A stretch of DNA of 64,000 nt from Engraulis encrasicolus (Eukaryota; Chordata; Actinopteri; Clupeiformes; Engraulidae): NCBI RefSeq assembly GCF_034702125.1, contig NC_085869.1, forward strand, positions 20,296,177 through 20,360,176, in the 5' to 3' direction. Below, piece after piece: positions 46,759-61,471 of this stretch (position 1 is its first letter; each line of letters starts with the position of its first letter). A program made the position numbers and the translations under genes. The notes under the pieces were generated by a model. That model made no database searches, was not told where the DNA came from, and worked only from the letters and a program-made list of their open reading frames with translations.

Positions 46759-49700
46759 TCATTTCATCACTCTTCTGGCCTCATCCATGATGTCAGCCAG
46801 GACTCTGGAGTGTGACCATGACATCACAGGACACTCTTTCAACCCCGACAGACAGCAAAACACATACAGAGTTGCACACTGCACTTCACAAACTCTCTAA
46901 GCTTAATGACAGTGGCCCATTCTCAATGCCCAATGTTCTAGCCTTGCTAGGACGTGAAACGCCTAGTGATTGGATACTCTGTGGTGAACTCCGCGGAGAA
47001 TCCAATCACTGTTCTATTAAGACAAGAACACTGGGCATTGAGAACGAGCCAATGATTACACTTCTGCAAGTCCCAGAGTGCAACATTCGTAATAAAATTA
47101 TGTCTGCCTTGAATTCATGAATATTACCACCACCATGAATTTGAACTAGGGATGAACATCTTACACAATGGGCCTTAAAATAACCACAGTTTTCTTTCCA
47201 AAAGTCCTTTTCTGAAAAGAAGATCAATATAGCCCTCTTACAATAGCACTCTGCAAATAGAAAGACTAGTTACAGTTACTTTAGAAAGACTAATTACAGT
47301 TACTTTAGAAAGAATAGTTAGTTACTTTATAGTCAAAAGTTCAAAGATCCATGCACAGCTTCTAGGTGCTGAGCGAACCTGATGACGCACAAAGGCGAAA
47401 TGCGTTGTTCGCTCTCAATAGAAGAGCATAAAGTCAAAAGAAGTGTGCGGTGAACTTTTTCCTTTTGAGGTCACTTTACCTTGAAGCAGGCAGCGGCGCG
47501 CCTCCTCAGCCTCATAGCGTAGGCCAGCGCTGTGGATGAAGTTGAGGGGCATTGGAGGCTCAGGGAGGGGGTACTCGCTCACCTCCCCGTTTACCTCCAC
47601 TGTTGTGGGGCACCACATGTGGTCCGGCACCTACAAATGATTGAAAGACCAAATTTTTGTGACAGTTCTACAGGCAGGTGAGTGGAGGTGCAAAATGCAC
47701 ACCAGAAAAGGAGGTCTAGTGCTGGCAACCAGGAAAACACTAGCAAGAGGAGAGTGACCTGAGGAAGGCCGACAGGCTGAAACGTTGTCACATTAAAAAC
47801 TTATTTATGCAACTCGGGAGTGTGTGTCACAGTTCTACAGACAGGGTCATCAGACTTACAGTGCGTTGAATGCAAGCCTTTCAAAAAGCGGATTTCGACG
47901 GATCAATAAACTGGCAAAGTGGCATAGAGTCACTGCATGTGACAAGTAATATGTCAGCAAAAATAAGATTGATTTACGGTACATGTCACTATTGTCAGTA
48001 TTGAGTCTGAAGTGGAAAGTTACTCGTCACTGACCAGTGCTTTAACTCACTGCCAATGACATCAAGAGACATCATTTCAAATAGTCATTTCAAAGGCCTA
48101 CAACTTAATGTAAAAAAAATAAGCCCCATATTTTAACATGTTTACATGTTACAGTTACTCATACAGTATGTGAACTGATCCGGTAGGTGACAAAACTCAA
48201 TTTTCCTTGGGTCTTGAAAAAAAACTCACTCAAAATACTGAAAAACATATGGGTATGGGGCTCTCTCTTTTTTTTCTGGAAAACAGCCCGCAGCCAATGA
48301 GTGGCCTCTACGCCCCAGTACTCAATGTTAGCCTCTAGCTAACTTCTCACAGCGTGTACTGTATATATAATACGGCATTTTCAAATAAATGGAGTAGAGT
48401 AACTTTATTGATCCCCAGATCTTGACTACGTAGAATGAAAACAAGAAGATGTGATCCTACTTTGATGATGCCCTTTGACCCCTGGATGACAGCATCGTTA
48501 GTCAGCATCGTGGAGATGGAGCAGGTGCACACCGCCATCCTCTTGCCAGGAAACTTCAGAACAATAACCATGCTTTCATCAACTCCTGAAGAGCAAAACA
48601 ATCACAGTAATTGTAAAGTTTATCGATAAAAACAAATCACAATGTTGAGGCATCATAGGTTATAAAAGAGAATGGCATTTGCCTGTGCATTTAAAGTTGA
48701 TTTCCTGAATTAGCTGACATACTTAAAGCCGTGCTCAAAGACCTGAAACTCCTATGCACAGCCAGTTTCCAGGTGCCGGTTCCAAGTGTAGTTATCAGTA
48801 ATCCAAGGAAAAAAGGAGAATCATCGCACACAGGTGGACTTAATTTTGTTGCTTTTTTATTTTGTGAATAAGGAGTCAGCGAAACGGGTTGTTCCCAAAA
48901 TAAAAAAGCAGCAAAACTAAGTCACCAGTGTGCAGTGATTCCCCTTTTTTCCTTGGATACTTGCAGGATGACTTGATGAAGGAAAATGTTGAGCTCAATT
49001 ACAGTACTTGAGCCAGGATCCCTATATCAGAGTACATTCAGATCGGCAATATATTTTGGGATGCACTACCTGGAGAGAAATCATTCCCAACCGCATGCAC
49101 AGACTCTGGCTTCTCCCCGTCGAATGCCATGAGTACAAACTGCAGGCAGTAGACTCCCAGATCCAGAATGGCCCCTCCACCCAGGTCTCTCTCCACCAGG
49201 CGAGGGATATGTTTGAGGGGAGCGCCCAGGTTGGCATGCACCATCTGCACCTCCCCCACCTCCCCCGCAGCCAGGCGGCGCCGGATCTCCACTGACACAG
49301 GGAAGAAGCGCGTCCAGATGCCCTGATAAACCACAAGCTTACATTACTTGTTTTTGGCTTTTTATACCGATATTTTAAGAGGACAGTCAAGAGAGGGACA
49401 GGCAATGAGTGGGGAGGAAGAGATGGGGAAGGGTAGGCAAAGGACCCGGGCTGGAACCGATCCCGGTTCACCAAGCTTGCATTACTTTTTATTAGTCACC
49501 AATACCTGATTCAAACTAAATGCCTTATTAAAACTAAAATGTTATAAATAACAAGAATAATGGTGGATAGTGCATAAAATGACCAACTTACCTCCATCAT
49601 AAAGACATTACTGTTCTGTGCGGTGGAGATGAGCTCTGCCACCTCGACTGCATTCATAGCGAGCGGCTTCTCGATCAGTACACTCCTGCCAGCCGTCATG

Positions 49701-50776
49701 AAAAGCTGGCCTGCACTCAGGTGGTGAGGATGGATAGTGCCCACGTACACCACGTCTGCAGTCAGACAGTCACACATGACATCACATTACATTACATTAG
49801 GGCAGGGATGGGGAACCTATGTATTGGGGCCTGTTTACGGTCCTCCATTCACATGAAATATGACGTTTTGTAAAGAAATCTTAGATATTACATTTGCAAT
49901 ACATTTAAGTTGCATTTTCATGGGACCTAGTTAAGGTGGGGTCTATTGTAAAAGTGGCCACCTTCAATATAGGTCTGAAGTGCAGGAGGAAATCCTGGTT
50001 TGTGTTCATAGTACATCCCTTAGAAGACTTAATAAAAATGAAAAGCAAGGGTCCAAATCTGCCAGAGACTGTGGAGGGATCCAAAGTCTATGTCCGTAAA
50101 GTAACTCCACCATACACAATGGAATTATGACTGATGCACCATACTAAGAATAATAATATTTTACATACATATACACAAGACTTTTCATCTAATTTCTGAC
50201 TTTTCTGACGTATGGCTCTAAGACTGCACAGCCATTTTTACTCACCTATCTCTGGATCTTTGGCCAGCTCTTCATAACTTCCATACACTCGTGGGATGCC
50301 ATGTTTTTTGGCAAAGTTCTGACTTTGTATGATGTCTCGAGCAGCCACTGCAACCACCTTATTATGAATATAATGAGAAGTGGATTAGTAGCCGCTGCAG
50401 CTTTCTATAGCACGGGTTCTCGAAAAGTTAGGCAAAAACACGCCCCACATCTACATTACTGATGAAGACCCCTTTTCAAACATTACATTATATTAGCATT
50501 TAGCAGATGCCTTTGTTCAAAGCGACTTACTAGGAGCAATTTAAACAAGGACAAGGTAAGGCACAGTGTACAGTTGCAACACTGATAGCATTGTCCTATA
50601 CAGAGCTCTACTGCATGCTTCACCATCAGTGAAGTTTCTGCAAGTTTAGCCTTTTCTCTTAAATGTGTTAATTTGTTTGGTGACTGCTACTGTCACAACC
50701 ATAAGATGTCAACACTGTCATTTTATTATATATATATAAAAGACAGTGTTGGCATCTTATGGTTGTGACGGTAGCA

Positions 50777-50826
<50 letters not shown>

Positions 50827-51920
50827 TGTATATATATAGGCCTAATTTACTTTTAATTGTGTCTGACAGTGTTTAGAAGTAAGAGCCTATTTATGTAAAA
50901 AGTTAAATGTGGAGGTTGTCCCAACACATTGCTGCACAGCCAAAGCCTCTATAGGCCTATTTTGCATTTGATTTTTTTTCTTTCCAAATTAAAACCTGTT
51001 TCAGCCATATTCTCAAGAAACAGTACCCACAGTAGCCTACTTTACACGAAGACTTGATCTAGCTAGATAGACACGTTTACACATTACAGACACACAACTC
51101 ATTATCATGTGGGGTTTGCCACAAATAGGCTATAGGCTGGCTACACTGTGATAATTGTTCACTTTGCTGATGGGCTATGCTGTGATGTTCAACATGGACC
51201 CACAAGGACATAAAAGCAGCCAAACAGTGACATCTACTGGCTATGGGCCGATATTAAATGCATCCATTTTAAAAAATCGGGTTCCGTATGCGAGAACTGT
51301 AGCCCAGAGCCATAGCTGTGGCCCAATTAAAATTAATAATCAACTCATTATTTCAACAAATTAATTCGATTTCAATTGTGTTTAATTGGTTTGGGTCCCG
51401 TGACTGTTTGTGGATCGATAGCTGTAGCCCATTAGGCCTAGGGCCTATCAAATATATTACGGTGACAAACTTGTTTATTTACAAACTTGTTTAGTTGCAT
51501 TTAACTTCTTAAATGGCCACTAGAACGGATAGCAGGCAATAACATGCGTAAACATTTCCTATAAAACTCCGAAACAATTAATTCGGTTCCGCCCGCTTGA
51601 CAAGGCAGGTAGCCTGCATGGTTGAAAATATCACCATAACGAAATACAGAAGACGACGACGGGGGTGCCTTGGAAACACCTGACGCACAGTTTTACGCGC
51701 GATGTCTGTACCCGTGTTTGCTTCGTGATACGTTGTGTAACACAAACCAACATGTACTCAACACGTCCAGTTGCTGCTGAACTTTTCACTACCGTGTCCT
51801 GGATGAATGCATTCGTATACATCAAACTACCTGATGTTCACTCGCAGGCAAGGTCTTCAGTGCCACCACGAAGTCGTGACTGATCTTCCCTGCGCTGCAG
51901 ATGCCCCAGCGGGTAGCCAT
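46759..51920 (-). CDS. dhdh: Dihydrodiol dehydrogenase (trans-1,2-dihydrobenzene-1,2-diol dehydrogenase), 7 exons
   Basis: A cytosolic NADP-dependent oxidoreductase of the Gfo/Idh/MocA family that oxidises dihydrodiols of aromatic hydrocarbons and D-xylose. Exons, in transcript order: 51831-51920, 50246-50357, 49592-49755, 49070-49322, 48461-48585, 47480-47630 and 46759-46835. The sum is 972 bp (323 aa; the human protein has 334). The start [17 protein letters not shown] gives the Rossmann dinucleotide fold. EKP in [10 protein letters not shown] is the conserved Lys motif of the family. [10 protein letters not shown] and [15 protein letters not shown] belong to the substrate domain, with the catalytic Tyr in the latter. 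The C-terminal part ends [14 protein letters not shown]. The last exon's acceptor (AAAG) is weak and appears to cost two conserved residues. bzw1 lies downstream and myo1b upstream, all on the same strand. Confidence 0.93.
46904..47058. mobile_element. MITE with about 35-bp inverted termini
   Basis: The left arm ('ccattctcaatgccca.tgt') matches the complement of the right arm ('acactgggcattgagaacga'). The inner part is also partly self-complementary ('gtgattggat' and 'atccaatcac'). It lies in the last dhdh intron, about 70 bases from the final exon. Confidence 0.75.
47350..47465. repeat. Dispersed repeat next to dhdh exon 6
   Basis: 'gatgacgcacaaaggcgaaa' followed by 'tgcgttgttcgctc' and 'gtgcggtgaacttttt' is a fish dispersed-repeat tail. 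Related 'ctgaaacgttg..' and 'cgaaacgttgcc..' pieces occur near 47757 and 61620. It ends about 15 bases from the splice donor of the exon at 47480-47630. Confidence 0.5.
48802..48957. mobile_element. Fold-back repeat, about 62-bp arms
   Basis: The arm starting TCCAAGGAAAAAAGG at 48802 pairs with the complement of the arm ending at 48957 over about 62 bp with a few mismatches. The loop holds 'cagcgaaacgggttgttccc'. It lies in a dhdh intron. Confidence 0.8.
49350..49480. mobile_element. SINE copy (family of 186-905)
   Basis: The phrases 'gaggacagtcaagag', 'gacaggcaatgagtgggga', 'ggcaaaggacccgggc' and 'cgatcccggttcacc' appear in family order. It lies in a dhdh intron, close to exon 4. Confidence 0.7.
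49802..50035. mobile_element. hAT-like MITE (family of 34305-34533)
   Basis: It begins 'cagggatggggaacctatgt' and shares internal phrases with the other copies. The right end is diverged. It lies in a dhdh intron. Confidence 0.65.
50683..50778. repeat. Hairpin with 36-bp arms, next to an (AT)n tract
   Basis: The left arm, beginning ACTGCTACTGTCACAACC, pairs with the right arm ending at 50778, with two mismatches over 36 bp. The loop is AT-rich. The (AT)n tract 50778-50826 follows directly. It lies in dhdh intron 1. Confidence 0.9.
50778..50826. repeat. (AT)n microsatellite
   Basis: Uninterrupted AT units adjoining the hairpin's right arm. Confidence 0.95.
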
Positions 51921-52019
51921 ATCTCCAGCTGCACGTGGAAGTGAGTACTTGAGAGTGCAAGCAGAGATCCTTTGGTACAAGTAGTGAGGACAATCCTTTT
52001 TTTGTATCGCCACAGCTAT

Positions 52020-52620
52020 GGGATTTACGGTAGGCCTTAGCCACCATTAGACTTCTATTACAAAGAGTGAATTAAACATTTGGTAACATACCATTTCACT
52101 TTTATCACACACTTGTATCATGCAGCTCTAAGTTATACACCAAACTAGAAGCCTGTTGGGCTTGTTTGACATACAAAAGGCAGACTACATTTAATGTGTT
52201 GTCATTTGTGGGGTCAATCCAATGTCAACGTTTGATTTCCACAAACTTGCCTTGCAATTAACGACATTCATCCGATTATTGTCACATGAAAGTAACATTT
52301 GAGTAATCTAACAAACAAATATGTGGAGACTGCGAGTGGTGGTTGTAGAATACATTTGTGGATGTTGAATTATACCGCTTGGTGGAGCCAAACACACACA
52401 TAAACTATGGCACGCTGCACTGTCCTTCGACGCCTGATCCAAATGCTGGCCTAACACTTGATTTGCTATCTTACAATTTAATTAATTTTGTAAGAAATCG
52501 CAACATTAACAAAGTTGTATGCCTCCGGGAGTAGCGTTGTGCTGCTTTCCCATTCACTTTACATTGATAAGGCCACGAAATGACGCACTGATGAAATGTG
52601 GCGCTGCAGGCGCTGCGCTC
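52020..52620. other. dhdh upstream flank
   Basis: No exon is seen. The promoter of dhdh should lie at its left end, directly upstream of the ATG at 51920. No clear core element was recognised. Confidence 0.4.
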
Positions 52621-52623
52621 AAT

Positions 52624-52740
<117 letters not shown>

Positions 52741-53096
52741 ACCCTCCTCAATATCAAAACAAGCGTCCTTTCCCTTTAGTTGTAGCCTCATGCTTCACTG
52801 TCGAACGCAATCATTTTGTTTTGATGTGTGATCCCAAGATAAGGGTAGACTCAGGTGTAGGCAGTCAACAGGTATTTAATATGCCAATATGACAATAATG
52901 TGCCAATATTCCATTAGCTGGAATCTGTAATAATACCATTTCATCTTCATAATTATTGCAGAACCTGATTAATTGTCTGGTTTTAAAAACAACATAGCCC
53001 ACATACTATATTAGGCTATATACTGTACGTACATCCTGACCAAATATAATCCCAGAAATATTAAAAGGCCAGTGGTTCCAGACAAAGGGTGGGACA

Positions 53097-53402
53097 TAGG
53101 GCAGTCATGGGTAAGCCTTTAGGGCATCAGACTTGTAGCCCAAAGGTTGCCGGTTCGACTCCCGACCTGCCAGGTTTGTGGGGGAAGTCATTAACCAGTG
53201 CTCTCCTCCATCCTCCTCTATGACTGAGGTACCCTGAGCATGGTACTGTCCCACCGCACTGCTCCCTTGGGACGCCATTGAGGGCTGTCCCCTTGCACTG
53301 GTGAGGCATAAATGCAATTTTGTTGTGTGCAGTGTGCAGTGATCACTTGTGTGTTGTGTCACAATGACAATGGGAGTTGGAGTTTCCCAAATGGGCTTTC
53401 AC
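53097..53402 (+). mobile_element. tRNA-derived SINE, about 300 bp
   Basis: The head has tRNA-like A and B boxes ('gggtaagcctttagggcatc' and 'ggttcgactccc', about 45 bases apart). The body has 'ctgaggtaccctgagca' and 'ccaccgcactgctccc'. The tail includes 'gtgtgcagtgtgcagtg' and 'acaatgacaatgggagttgg'. It is intergenic and the most complete SINE in the window. Confidence 0.75.
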
Positions 53403-54277
53403 TTCATAATATAACCCTTTGACATTTTTTTTCTGATGGCCTGACAAGACTAGGAAAGGTGGGGGACATAGCAGCAGTGTTATATAGCTGTAGTTTCATA
53501 GTGTCATGCTCCTCAGCGGGGTGTTTTAGTCTATGTACAACAATTTAAATGTCCAGGGCTGAGCCCGCTTCACCCTCACCACTCCCCCCGTGGGCAGGCT
53601 CTCTCAGCTGGGGACATGATGATAGGCCCCACCCTGCTTTCCCAGCCTAGAGGACGGAGGATGGTGGGAACTAGGCACAGGCTGGCTTGTAATTGGGCGC
53701 TATTTTTATCCTGACGCACACAATCTGTCAAAAGGCTCTTCCCCAGAGGCCGGCCGCCAGCAGCCTCCTCAAGCCGCGGAATTTAACCCCGGACAACTCC
53801 AGATGTGATGGAAAACATCTGGACAGGAGACAGGACAGGCCTGAACAGGGAGGACTGGCTCGTCGACAATGCACTTTTCAGTTACAGTCTCGATTATGGA
53901 ATTATTATGGAATATTGTGGAATAAAGGGATGACGAAAGTACTAAAGTACAGGCCTACTTGATTCTTATCTAATCTAATGGAACGAATCAAACTCCTTCA
54001 CAACACTTGTATTTTGAAGGTTACCGAATTTCAACTTGAGCCAATACACTTCATTTATAGTCCCTATTATGGCATATTATGGTATTCAGAGTGGTTATCC
54101 AGAGTGAAGTAGTATACTAAGTATATCTAATCTATTAAGTAAGTAGTACATCTAATCAATTCTAATCTAATGTAATTTATCAAACTCCTTCGGTGCAGCT
54201 GCAACTTCAAAAGGTTACCAAGTTTGATGAAAGAGTAACTCCAACCTGAATAAAACATACAGACAAAAAAACTTTCA

Positions 54278-56903
<2,626 letters not shown>

Positions 56904-57415
56904 TTAGGGCGATGGCACAGAGACTTCTAAGAGACGGTTGTTTTTACGCTTGCAGGCCGCGCTACTGCCGTTCTTCAGGCCGCTCTGGATGAATTTGACA
57001 CACACCTTATCCTGCTTGAACTGCACCAGGAACCTGCAGGACAAAACACAGGGTGACGTCAGGTTAGTGTTCACCCAGACATGTACTGTAGATATTTAGG
57101 ATTGGCACTAGAAGATATAGGCTATAAGATATATCTATCTATTAGAGATGCACCGGATCCTGATTTTTTGGATCCTGCCGGATACCGGACCCACTGCTTA
57201 AGATCCTGCCGGATCCGGAACCGGATACCGGATCCTACGAAAGGGTTGAAACACATAGCCTACTCACACACCTGGGCCCTTTTTATCACGTTGGCTCAAA
57301 CTATTTTGAATGAAAAGCCTGGGTTACCGGATCCTGGATCCTGGAACCAGATCCTGTGAAAAATCCTATTATCCTGCCGGATCCGGAACCGGATCTTGGA
57401 TCCGGTGCATCTCTA

Positions 57416-57512
<97 letters not shown>

Positions 57513-60500
57513 CATCTCCAGTGACGTTCCTTGGCTGGTCACTTACTCGTCTGAGATGTCGACGTTGATGTGGTCTCGGCCCGCTGCTGCTGCTCCCGTG
57601 CGTTGGAGTTTGGTGATGATCTCGATCAGATGATCGCTACTGAGCAGGAAGTCACCCTTGGCAGCAGAGGTAGTGCCCTGTCAAATAGGAGGGACAGCAG
57701 CGTTTACCACCCATGCCAAAAATACAGTTCCTCACAGAGGGGAACAAACTCAATGTACACCTAGCCCTCACCCCATCCAAGTTGAACTGGGAGTTTCACT
57801 GTATGCCTCCTACATAACATAAAATCACATAGTGGTGAACAAAATAGAATTTGGGTCACTTCAGGTTACAGTCTGAACAAAGGCTTACTAAGGGTCGCCC
57901 TCCTACACTGCTGTAGAGCATTTTCGGCTCACTTTTTTTGGTCTTTCTGACTTTATTTTATGACAGGACAGTGAGAGAACTGAGTGGGGAGAAAGAGACG
58001 GGGAGAGATCGGCAAAGGACCCGGGCCGCCGGCGTAGCAGCCCAGTGCCCTACCGTTAAGACAGAGAGAGTAGAGAGAGAGAGGTTCCATTGGCCCATTG
58101 TTTCCGGGTTCTATTATTGCAAGGGGGAGGGGGGGAAATCCCCCTTTAGGCAGACCTAGGCAGACCTAAGGACTGTTCTATTCAATGCTAGGAGCATTAT
58201 GACACGTCCCTTTGGGCAGACAGGAACCTGGTCATGTTAGGTACCCATAGAAACCTATTACGTTGGCATATCTCTATACATAGAATCTCTGGTTAAGAGC
58301 CACGGCAGGGCCGGCCGTCTCACCTCTTTCAGTTTGAGGGCGAAGAAGCCATCGGTCTGTGTGCTGACGGACACGCTACTGAGATCAGGCAGCGGCACAC
58401 TGGCCTTCACCTGGCCCGTCTTCTGGTCCGCCAGGACAAAGTTGTTCTTCGTCAACAAGAAAAGCCTGGGTGCCCCCTAAAGCAGTGGGAATAACAAACC
58501 ACATTTATTTAAATGGTTGTTAATTAAAATAAAATTAAAAATGTCAGAGAATAAGCACACCTCAGAAGCATAGGTGCTAGACCAAACAAAAGATCACTGA
58601 AAGGAAAATATAGGTCCGCAACACTGTTCAATACACCCAGAAAAAGTTTAATGGCATATGCCATTAAACGTTGTCTGGGAGCATCGAATAGTGTTGCGGA
58701 CCTATATTTTCCTTTCAATTAAAAAAATTAACTATTTTCATTGGATAAATCAACCTGTGCTGTTTGACTTTGCCACTGACCTTGCCATTGGCTCTGTTGA
58801 TCTTATTGACGACGTCGGCCAGGAGGATCTTCTCCTCCACCATACTGTTGAGCTTCTGGTACTTGGGGTTCTTGTTGATCTCCAGGTAGTCACCTTTGAA
58901 TGGTTGGCTCACACTGGAGGGAGAGAAAAGGTCAAATATTATTGCAAACAGATAGTACAAAATACTATAATCTGAGGAGATAAAAGATATTGGCTGTACC
59001 ATATTTGCCCTTGGAGTTTGATCCTATAAATGATTTATTAATTGGCACTGTAAATGTATTACTGTTGTTAATTATTGGCATTGGCTCTTTACCTGCTTGG
59101 ATAAAGGGCCTTCTTGTCCTTGAAGATCTCGCTGGCCTGAAGTTTCTCCTCGTAGATGGCCTTTTTCTCCTGTGTGAATTGGCTCCTATATTTCTTACAC
59201 TGAAGCAATAAAGTACAAATCAGCAGTTAATTATCTTTTAAGGCATCACTGAGCAATCACGGCATTGCTGACTAATGTGGACAATGCGTCATTAAAACTT
59301 TTAAACATGAACTTGGGGCTGACCCTCCACAGGTGGAAGATTCTTCTGAGCTCCTTGTGTGTTCCATCCAGGAACTGGTAGCTTCTGACGGGCCACGTTT
59401 TGTCAACGGGGGACATGGAAGGCATGGTCTTCTTGAGCCCCAGGAAGTATTTCTGAATCTGAAATTCAAAACAGAATATGATGACTACTCCCATGTAGAT
59501 CAATATTATTACTATTCTTGAGTTGCAGTCAAGGACACCATGAGAAACATGTGTGCTATCTAGATTTATAGCTGGTGTAGATGCCTTACACACCACGCCA
59601 TCTTCTAACATCATATAATATGGTAGCCGTGAAGATAAACACATCACTCAACAGCCTACTAACAGTAGAGTCAAGGAAGACCATTAGCAAGAGTCACTTA
59701 CAATCCTCTGGATGGTGAACTCGTAGATCTTTCTGCCAGCGTGGGCCCGGAAGAATTTCCTGTACTCCCGACGAACCTGAAGAAGGACAAGGAGAAGTTG
59801 TGAGTGCTAATGTGCTCTTTGCGCTCACAGCAAGTGGCCCGAACATGCTGAGGTGGTGAGGACTACAAAGACAGACAGACAGGGTTGTTAGTGACAAAGA
59901 CGTCTAACCTGGAAAAAGACTGAAAATTGGTGAAAAACATTCATATAAGACATACAGACAGACAGAACATAAAAAAGGTGCAAGGCACTTTGACAATTCA
60001 GTGGCCACTTCGGCAGAAAAGGCTTATAGAACTTGTTATTTTTGGTTTTCAGGAGATAAAAGACCAGTCTCACTATAAATCTCTAATAGCTACCATGTAC
60101 CAGACAAACAAACACAGCTTTCACTACATAAATTCAAATCCTAGAGCCAAGAGACAAGCAGATTTTTAAGAAAAGATAGCAGCTAGACAGAAGGACAGGC
60201 AGACAGAAACAAGAGTAGAGGAGGCACGCAGACAGACAGACAGACATTCAGCCAGCCTTTGCTGTGTCAGCCAGGTCATCCCATCTGACCTCTCCATTGA
60301 GAAATGACGGGTGGATGGGGGGGAAAGCAGCTGTCGATTATCCAGAGTCAGATTATCCGAAGCCCTTGGATTAAACGTGCAGATTTGATACGGCTTAACA
60401 GAGCGTGACAGATAGTCCGAGACTACTATGGCCACATCTCTTCAAAAAACCCTCGGCTTATGGCTTATAAATATCAGAGTGTATGGTAGTGGTGATGATG

Positions 60501-60990
60501 GGGTGACCTTGCTGGATTCTCGCTCAAAGTCTTGCCTCCCCCCCAATCCGCATGCCGTTTTAGTTCCCAACTGTGGCACACAGCAAGGCTGACTGCACGT
60601 TGCCACACTCTCCCAGCGCTCCCCCACCACCCCCTCCCCTTGGCTGCTGTGCCAGTATGGAGGGTGGGCGAGTGGTGGTGGTGATGGTGGGGGCGCTGGG
60701 AGCGATGGTGGACCAAGGTACCTTAAGTCCCAACCAGTAGCCCCAAATGACAGCGACGGCATGTTTGCGCCTGGCCTCCTCCTTCAGTCTCTTCAGCTCT
60801 CTGCGTGCCTGTGGGGGGAAGCGAGGGAGGGAGGGAGGGAGGGGGGAGGAAGAGAAAGCCAGGGGGTGAGATGAGAACCATGGGGGGTGGGGGAGGTGGA
60901 GGAGGTGGAGGGAGGGAGGCGGTGACATGCTGCCCAGCCCCTTCATCATCACGCAGGATGGATAGACACAGCACACTGCTTAGCAGCCCT

Positions 60991-61053
<63 letters not shown>

Positions 61054-61420
61054 GCGAGCGAGAGATTTGGAAGTCCAACTTCTCTTGTGTGGCAGGAGGA
61101 ATCTTCTTGTGCCATGTTATATTCACTTGCTTACCTTTTGCTATGTCCTAATTTTTATTTATTTATTTTTAAAACAAATTCTACTTTGAAATGCATAGTC
61201 TTCTGGTGCCATTAACCAGATCATGCTGTCAAAATATGGGGAAAAGATGGAGGAAGACCACAGTATTACTCAGGCAGGGGGATGCTTCTGGTTGAAGACA
61301 GAAGTCATGTACACACAAAAACACAGCAATCCACATCAACTCCTATAAGTGAAAGGGCATGCAACAAAATAAATACAAATGAATACCACACTGTATTATA
61401 TTTACAGGTAAATACACACA

Positions 61421-61471
<51 letters not shown>

